From contig JAQICW010000146.1 in assembly GCA_027858355.1 (NCBI GenBank), forward strand, positions 1 to 19,667: a stretch of DNA of 19,667 nucleotides, given 5' to 3'. The stretch's first letter is position 1, and every line of letters starts with the position of its first letter. The DNA is from Desulfobacula sp. GTDB lineage: Bacteria; Desulfobacterota; Desulfobacteria; Desulfobacterales; Desulfobacteraceae. The position numbers were made by a program, and so were the translations under genes. The notes under the pieces are model-generated. The model saw nothing but the letters and a program-made list of their open reading frames with translations, did no database searches and was not told the origin of the DNA. Below, piece by piece: positions 15,502 to 19,667 of this stretch.

Positions 15502-16082
15502 TGATTGAGTATGCTGGCGGCGCAACTCCTCTCGATTATAACGAACTTAAAGGACTTTTGCCTACACATATTACGACCCGTGACGAACTCGATTTTTTAG
15601 AAATGGAAAATATCAACCAAGCGATCATTTGGAGTGGCAATCTAAAAACTAATGACATTTTAAATATCGAATTTATTTGTAAACTTCACAAACAAATGTT
15701 TTCTAATGTCTGGAAATTAGCAGGAAAATTTAGAAAATCCAAGAAAAATATTGGAATCCCATATATTCAAATTTCAGTGGAATTACAAATATTGTATGAT
15801 GATTCTCAAGCGTGGAAAGAGTATGATACTCATCCTCCAGATGAATTCGCAGCCAGATTTCATCACAGGTTAGTCTTCATACATCCATTTTCAAACGGAA
15901 ATGGTAGACATGCAAGACTTATGGCAGATTTAATTCTTGAAAAATTATTCACCACAGAAGTTTTCTCCTGGGGTGGAGAGAGCCTTGCTAATCACAATAA
16001 AACCAGAGACGAATATATTAAGGCTTTAAAAATGGCAGATGAGCATGATTATTCTCTGTTGCTTGAATTTGTTAGGTCCTGA
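15501..16082 (+). CDS. Mobile mystery protein B (Fic-domain protein)
   Basis: A 193-residue Fic-domain protein. The N-terminus MIEYAGGATPLDYNELKGLL is diagnostic of mobile mystery protein B. The Fic active-site loop HPFSNGNGR is at residues 128-136, with His128 as catalytic base, so the enzyme looks active. Fic enzymes transfer AMP or other nucleotidyl groups to protein hydroxyls and can act as toxins. I see no clear S/TxxxEG/N inhibitory helix in either protein, so how it is restrained is open. It is coupled to the HTH gene by a one-base overlap. Such pairs are frequently found on mobile or accessory DNA, in keeping with the surroundings. Confidence 0.9.
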   Translation: MIEYAGGATPLDYNELKGLLPTHITTRDELDFLEMENINQAIIWSGNLKTNDILNIEFICKLHKQMFSNVWKLAGKFRKSKKNIGIPYIQISVELQILYDDSQAWKEYDTHPPDEFAARFHHRLVFIHPFSNGNGRHARLMADLILEKLFTTEVFSWGGESLANHNKTRDEYIKALKMADEHDYSLLLEFVRS

Positions 16083-16109
16083 AATTGAGATTATAGGATA
16101 CCTTATTGA

Positions 16110-16300
16110 ACCCCAATCGGGTAGCCGGGGGTTTTTTAATCCCCCAGCCCCACGACACCCTGCATGCGGGTCCGCACAGGGCATTTCATCAAGATTCCCG
16201 GGCCGTGGCCGGGTAATGTGTGTTCTCCCCCACTGATCTTTGACAGATATTAACCCTTGTTCTGATAACCATTTATTGGTCATGCCGGATTGTGTCGCCA
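16110..16300 (-). mobile_element. Hairpin-rich remnant, possibly the 3' part of a group II intron/reverse transcriptase element
   Basis: On the minus strand a short frame reads MTNKWLSEQGLISVKDQW, reminiscent of the C-terminus of some group II intron maturases. It is followed by a stem CCCTG-TGCGG / CCGCA-CAGGG (16158-16181, GT loop) and a second stem GGGGG (16127-16131) with CCCCC (16141-16145). The order short C-terminal peptide, stem, G/C hairpin, CTACCCGAT-like end resembles tails of bacterial retroelements I remember. No reverse transcriptase core is present, so at best it is a fragment. The GGGGG-TTTTTT-CCCCC stem could also serve to end mystery protein B transcription. Confidence 0.3.
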
Positions 16301-16328
16301 TGGTTCTGGCAAGATGTGTTTTTTACAA

Positions 16329-16448
16329 CTGAAAATATTCTGGAATATATGTAAAGAAGAAGGGATTAATCCTCATAAAGAATATTCTGAAAAATTTAAT
16401 CTAAGGGTTTCACTTGAACTACATACTGTGATAGCTACCAAAGCAGCG
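16329..16448 (+). pseudogene. hicB: HicB antitoxin fragment
   Basis: Translated from 16329, the frame reads LKIFWNICKEEGINPHKEYS then EKFNLRVSLELHTVIATKAA. This is the characteristic C-terminal end of HicB antitoxins: a helix ending in (E)EGxxPxKxYSGKFNLR followed by the PELH..+A.KAA ribbon-helix-helix DNA-binding segment. The usual SLNQ-containing last helix is missing, because the similarity stops at KAA and unrelated sequence (GHKGLLPLF) follows. The N-terminal HicB domain is also missing upstream, and there is no hicA. It is therefore a relic of a third toxin-antitoxin locus in the window. The surrounding 16449-16562 stretch shows no recognisable coding sequence. Confidence 0.6.
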
Positions 16449-16562
16449 GGCCACAAGGGGCTCCTCCCTTTGTTTCCTCCCCTGCGATCGGCGAACCCTG
16501 AACGTAACCGTTCTGATCTGAGCTCACCTTATGGCAAAATATCCAGCGTTTTTTTACTTTTC

Positions 16563-16591
16563 TTGACAAAAAACAAACCCTATTTTATTTG
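16563..16591 (+). promoter_or_regulatory. Possible sigma-70 promoter of the sigma-54 activator gene
   Basis: TTGACA (16563-16568) is followed after 17 bp by TATTTG (16586-16591), 44 bp before the ATG at 16636. AAAGGTTGAG at 16615-16624 may serve as ribosome binding site, although its spacing is long. Assignment is by match to consensus only. Confidence 0.4.
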
Positions 16592-16635
16592 TCTAGGATA
16601 ATTTTCACTTTTTAAAAGGTTGAGCTAACAAATAT

Positions 16636-18381
16636 ATGAATTTAATTAAAAAGAACCTGTCAGAACTTTGGCCGACTATTCTTGATTCCTCCAATAACGG
16701 TATCCTTTTAATTGATGATCAAGGGGTAATTATTTTTTATAATGAGGCAGCCAGTCTCATATTCGGGCATCCTTCGGCCCAAGATGTGATTGGAAAGAAT
16801 ATAGCTGAAATAAGACCAGAGGCATGGCCGGATTTAAAAAATATTATCAAAACAGGTCAGCCCCAGTTTAAAAAAAAGATCACACTTTCTAATGTTACTA
16901 TTATAGCCAACCGTTGTCCTGTGGAAAAAGATGGAAAGGTTATAGGTGTTCTCTCAATTTTTCAGGACATTTCAGAGTATGAGACCGTGATTTCCGAACT
17001 TCAGGGATATCAACGGCTGCACAAGGAGCTTAAAGCAATATTTGAATCCTCCTATGACGGCCTCTATATCACAGATGGCAATGCCAATACCATTCGTTTC
17101 AATCGTGCCTATCAGAGGATTACAGGCCTTTCAAAAAAAGATCTCATTGGCCGGAATATGCATACCCTTGTAGAAGAAAAAGTTATTGACCACTCTGTGA
17201 CCCTTGAAGTCCTTGAGAAAAAGAAACCCATAACCATTTTACAGCAGATCAAGGGTGACAAACAGCTTATCGTAACCGGTACCCCGGTTTTTGATGAAAA
17301 TAATGAAATTTTTCTGGTGGTAACAAATGTTCGGGATATTACTAAGCTAAATAATCTTCGAGGGCAGCTGGAAGATACCAAACGCATTAACTCTCGTTTC
17401 TATCAGACTTTGCAGGAGTATGATGGCATAGAACACGCCCTTAAGGAGATGGTGATCAAGAGCCAAACCATGATTCAAGTCATAAAAAAGGCCATAAAGG
17501 TAGCCAGGGCGGAAACATCTGTTCTTTTACTGGGAGAATCCGGTGTGGGGAAAAGTATGTTGGCCGGAATCATTCATAAAATGAGTCCCCGGAAAGACGA
17601 TCCGTTTATAAAAATAAATTGTGGAGTCATTCCTGATTCCTTGATGGAAAGCGAGTTATTTGGATATGAAAAAGGTGCATTTACGGGAGCTTTACCGACA
17701 GGCAAAGCAGGTCTTATTGAGATCGCCCATGGGGGGACTGTATTTTTAGATGAGATAGGCGAGCTAAAACTGGATATGCAGGTAAAGCTTCTGGAAGTAA
17801 TCGAAGACAAGACGTTTACAAAAGTCGGCTCACAACATTCAGTAAATGTGAATGCCAATATAATAGCAGCTACAAGCAGGGATCTTAAAAAAATGATCAG
17901 CGAGGGAACCTTTCGAGAAGACCTCTATTACAGGCTGAATGTAGTTCCCATATCCATTCCTTCCTTAAGACAAAGAAAAGAAGATATTCTACCATTGACC
18001 ATTAACATCCTTAAAAAATTTAATAAACAAAAAAAACTTAACAAAAGGTTAGCCCCTGAAACATTGGACATGCTTGCCAGATACAATTTCCCCGGAAACG
18101 TAAGGGAATTGATTAATATAGTGGAACGAATGATCATAATGAGCGAAGAAGACCTGATAGGCATTGCCGATCTTCCTTCAGAAATCAGGGAGAAGGATGG
18201 AAGTATTTCAAATTTATCTTCCCATCAAGGATCCCTAAAAAAAATTATTGCAAGGATAGAGTACCAGGTAATAAAAGAAACTGTCTCAAGGTGCGAAAGT
18301 ATTTCCGAAGCTTCCAGGGAACTGGACCTTCATCCCACAACCCTTTGGCGCAAAATGACCAAACACGGGATAAAATACTAA
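16636..18381 (+). CDS. Sigma-54-dependent transcriptional activator with two PAS domains
   Basis: A 581-residue enhancer-binding protein. PAS 1 is at about 10-115 (SNNGILLIDDQGVIIFYNEA), PAS 2 at about 130-245 (SYDGLYITDGNANTIRFNRA), followed by a short coiled segment (NNLRGQLEDTKRINSRF). The AAA+ domain (about 265-500) has Walker A GESGVGKS (300-307), the sigma-54 contact loop GAFTGA (347-352), Walker B VFLDEIGE (D372, E373) and an arginine-finger region FREDLYYRLNVVPI. A Fis-type HTH ends the protein (SISEASRELDLHPTTLWRKM). There is no receiver domain, so it senses a ligand or redox state through PAS rather than phosphorylation. This is the RocR/PrdR-like architecture, often controlling an adjacent catabolic operon; none is recognisable next to it here. 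Two dyads lie just after its stop codon. Confidence 0.93.
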   Translation: MNLIKKNLSELWPTILDSSNNGILLIDDQGVIIFYNEAASLIFGHPSAQDVIGKNIAEIRPEAWPDLKNIIKTGQPQFKKKITLSNVTIIANRCPVEKDGKVIGVLSIFQDISEYETVISELQGYQRLHKELKAIFESSYDGLYITDGNANTIRFNRAYQRITGLSKKDLIGRNMHTLVEEKVIDHSVTLEVLEKKKPITILQQIKGDKQLIVTGTPVFDENNEIFLVVTNVRDITKLNNLRGQLEDTKRINSRFYQTLQEYDGIEHALKEMVIKSQTMIQVIKKAIKVARAETSVLLLGESGVGKSMLAGIIHKMSPRKDDPFIKINCGVIPDSLMESELFGYEKGAFTGALPTGKAGLIEIAHGGTVFLDEIGELKLDMQVKLLEVIEDKTFTKVGSQHSVNVNANIIAATSRDLKKMISEGTFREDLYYRLNVVPISIPSLRQRKEDILPLTINILKKFNKQKKLNKRLAPETLDMLARYNFPGNVRELINIVERMIIMSEEDLIGIADLPSEIREKDGSISNLSSHQGSLKKIIARIEYQVIKETVSRCESISEASRELDLHPTTLWRKMTKHGIKY

Positions 18382-18383
18382 AA

Positions 18384-18413
18384 TGCATAAATGCAATATC
18401 TTGCATTTATGCA
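18384..18413. promoter_or_regulatory. Two adjacent TGCAT-N2-ATGCA dyads (possible activator binding sites or terminator)
   Basis: TGCATAAATGCA (18384-18395) and TGCATTTATGCA (18402-18413) are each a 12-bp dyad. Together they form a perfect 13-bp inverted repeat around TATC (18397-18400). Only a short, mixed T-rich stretch follows, so it is a poor terminator. Two near-identical dyads 18 bp apart resemble upstream activator sites bound by dimeric Fis-type HTH proteins. The remaining 18414-18609 region is AT-rich and shows nothing else clear. Confidence 0.5.
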
Positions 18414-18609
18414 ACATTTCTTTAAAATACCAATAGGAAACCCTTATAGTTCCAGCAGCCTTTTCATTAGTAAATATAATTGCATTTGGGGTCGTGAAAG
18501 GCAAAAGGGGGCTTAGGGTGAAATAAAAAAGTTGCATTTTTTATTGTCATAGTTTAATAACCTTTCATAGTTTTTTATTCAAGACTTAATTGAGTTAAAA
18601 GGAATAGCA

Positions 18610-19667
18610 TTGGCAAAATCTTCACTTTATATTCGTGAAATAAATGACGCATTCGAATATTTGTTAGAAGAGTATTGCAATGAAAGTCCTGACATCACAC
18701 AATCCATTACACAAATCGAAAATCCCGACACTAATGAAGACCCGAAATTCAGCATTAGAGAAGAAGAAAAGGCCGTTGAATCTTTTTTGAATACACCTTG
18801 TCCATGTTCTCGAAACTGTCAGGAACAATTGACTATCGATGAAGTAATCAGCAACCGAGCATTTTTCAGGTCTTTAAAAAAAAAGGAACGGAACTTCGTT
18901 CTTCTTGTACAACTAAAATCTATGCTCTCTCATTCAGAATTTTCAATGTCTGCCCGTTCAAGGAAAAACCGTGAGAGAAAAAGATTTGACTACCGAATTA
19001 GTATTGATCGTCCTGTATGTAAAGCCGTTTTTTTGTTTTATTACGAAGAAACTTCAAAAAGATTAGATCGACTTAAAAGTTATGTTAGTGGTAAAAATAT
19101 AAGTATCCCAATTCATGGAAATTTTGGACGTTCACCTACGAATGCATACAACATTTTTGATAAAGAAAATGTAAAAGCCTTTGTATTAAATTTTGCCGAC
19201 ATTCACGGTTTGCCCGATCCTGGTCGAGATGTTAGAAAAGGAAGAGGAAAATTACGAATCCTTTTGCCTTCGATAATGAATTTTAAATCAGTACATCGGC
19301 AATACACGATAAGTATTAAGGCCTCTGGCATACACCCCATTGCCTATCGAACTTTTCTGAAAATTTGGCAGGAAGAATATCCTCATATTAGATTCAACGA
19401 CCCGAGAAGTGATCTTTGCATGAAATGTGAAGATTTCAAAAAACGCCTGAATCAGGTTGCAGCGATATTAGATGAAAGTAAAGAAAAAAAACAAGTGCAA
19501 ATACACAAGGAAGCTCTTGACCATTTAAAACACGCCAGAAAGGAAAGGCTTTACTATAAAGCAAATACAAAAATTGCAAATGAACATTATCGTAAACTTA
19601 AATCGAAAACAATACATTCAAAGCCCAATAAACCAAATTCAAGAAGTATTATGTCACATTATTCATG
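18610..19667 (+). CDS. Incomplete gene for a transposon-type protein resembling a family known mainly from invertebrates
   Basis: The frame is open from 18571 (after TAG 18568-18570) to the window end, giving at least 352 codons. TTG 18610 is the likely start, with AAAAGGA 6 bp upstream. In order: an acidic N-terminus; a Cys cluster CPCSRNC (residues 64-70); a very basic stretch RSRKNRERKRFDYRI; then HGNFGRSP (169-176), HGLPDPGR (199-206), a LPS..NF..VH..Y segment, SDLCMKC (267-273) and a long charged helix with H..HARKERLYY (305-316). From memory this order (Cys motif, basic block, HGN-G-P-NA, GLPxPGR, DLCxxC, H..A..ERxxY) closely matches uncharacterised proteins abundant in cnidarian and mollusc genomes, whose C-terminal region is, I believe, catalogued as DUF7869 and looks like a DDE-type integrase. 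The C-terminal catalytic part lies beyond the window. The AT-rich codons contrast with the core genes, suggesting transfer. Function is not established. Confidence 0.7.
   Translation, partial: MAKSSLYIREINDAFEYLLEEYCNESPDITQSITQIENPDTNEDPKFSIREEEKAVESFLNTPCPCSRNCQEQLTIDEVISNRAFFRSLKKKERNFVLLVQLKSMLSHSEFSMSARSRKNRERKRFDYRISIDRPVCKAVFLFYYEETSKRLDRLKSYVSGKNISIPIHGNFGRSPTNAYNIFDKENVKAFVLNFADIHGLPDPGRDVRKGRGKLRILLPSIMNFKSVHRQYTISIKASGIHPIAYRTFLKIWQEEYPHIRFNDPRSDLCMKCEDFKKRLNQVAAILDESKEKKQVQIHKEALDHLKHARKERLYYKANTKIANEHYRKLKSKTIHSKPNKPNSRSIMSHYS

Noticed and set aside
18488..18504. Possible -24/-12 promoter (TGGGGTCGTGAAAGGCA) before the right-hand ORF
   Set aside because: The GG and GC can be spaced by 10 only with a poor flanking match (GGG and AGGC instead of TGGCA and TTGC), so it is not convincing.

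Overview
The window looks like a chromosome segment from a Gram-negative, probably marine, sulfate-reducer-type bacterium of the Desulfobacteraceae/Desulfobacterales kind. This is inferred from the gene set (LIV transporter, LexA/ImuB-like/DnaE2 cassette, 'mobile mystery' pair, several toxin-antitoxin loci and retro/MITE-like debris) and from moderate GC with AT-rich accessory patches. No rRNA or other taxonomic marker is present, so the assignment is tentative.

Layout. (1) 1-460: 3' end of a SYLF-domain gene. (2) 491-640: a 150-bp inverted repeat whose arms are two arrays of 7-bp tandem units. (3) 725-1374: a vapBC toxin-antitoxin operon with a palindromic operator over its promoter. (4) 1529-1698: a MITE-like imperfect palindrome between convergent genes. 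(5) 1708-6577, minus strand: a branched-chain amino acid (LIV) ABC transporter operon transcribed livG - substrate-binding protein - [perfect hairpin terminator] - livH - livM - livF; livH carries a single in-frame amber codon. (6) 6880-11871, plus strand and divergent from the liv operon: a LexA-like repressor, a catalytically degenerate Y-family polymerase (ImuB-like, beta-clamp motif retained) and DnaE2, an SOS-type translesion mutagenesis cassette without imuA. (7) 12124-14651: decaying accessory genes: an amtB ammonium transporter with its sigma-54 promoter and start intact but two large internal deletions, a complete SDR oxidoreductase, and the C-terminal half of a YtcJ-like amidohydrolase. 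(8) 14944-16082: mobile mystery proteins A and B (HTH + Fic), with a promoter embedded in repeated palindromic operators. (9) 16083-16500: debris including a hicB antitoxin fragment and a hairpin-rich retroelement-like remnant. (10) 16636-18381: a PAS-PAS-AAA+-Fis sigma-54 activator, followed by two adjacent 12-bp dyads that may be its binding sites. (11) 18610 to the window end: an incomplete gene resembling a family I know mainly from invertebrate animal genomes.

How it fits together. The two ordinary modules are the amino acid importer and the SOS mutagenesis cassette, sharing a divergent intergenic region at 6578-6879. Everything left of 1.7 kb and right of 11.9 kb has the character of an accessory island: three toxin-antitoxin-like loci (vapBC, HTH-Fic, a dead hicB), repeats, truncated genes and a probable transposon-type gene. 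The most unusual items are the animal-like ORF at the right edge, the lone UAG in livH, and the internally deleted amtB with preserved regulation.
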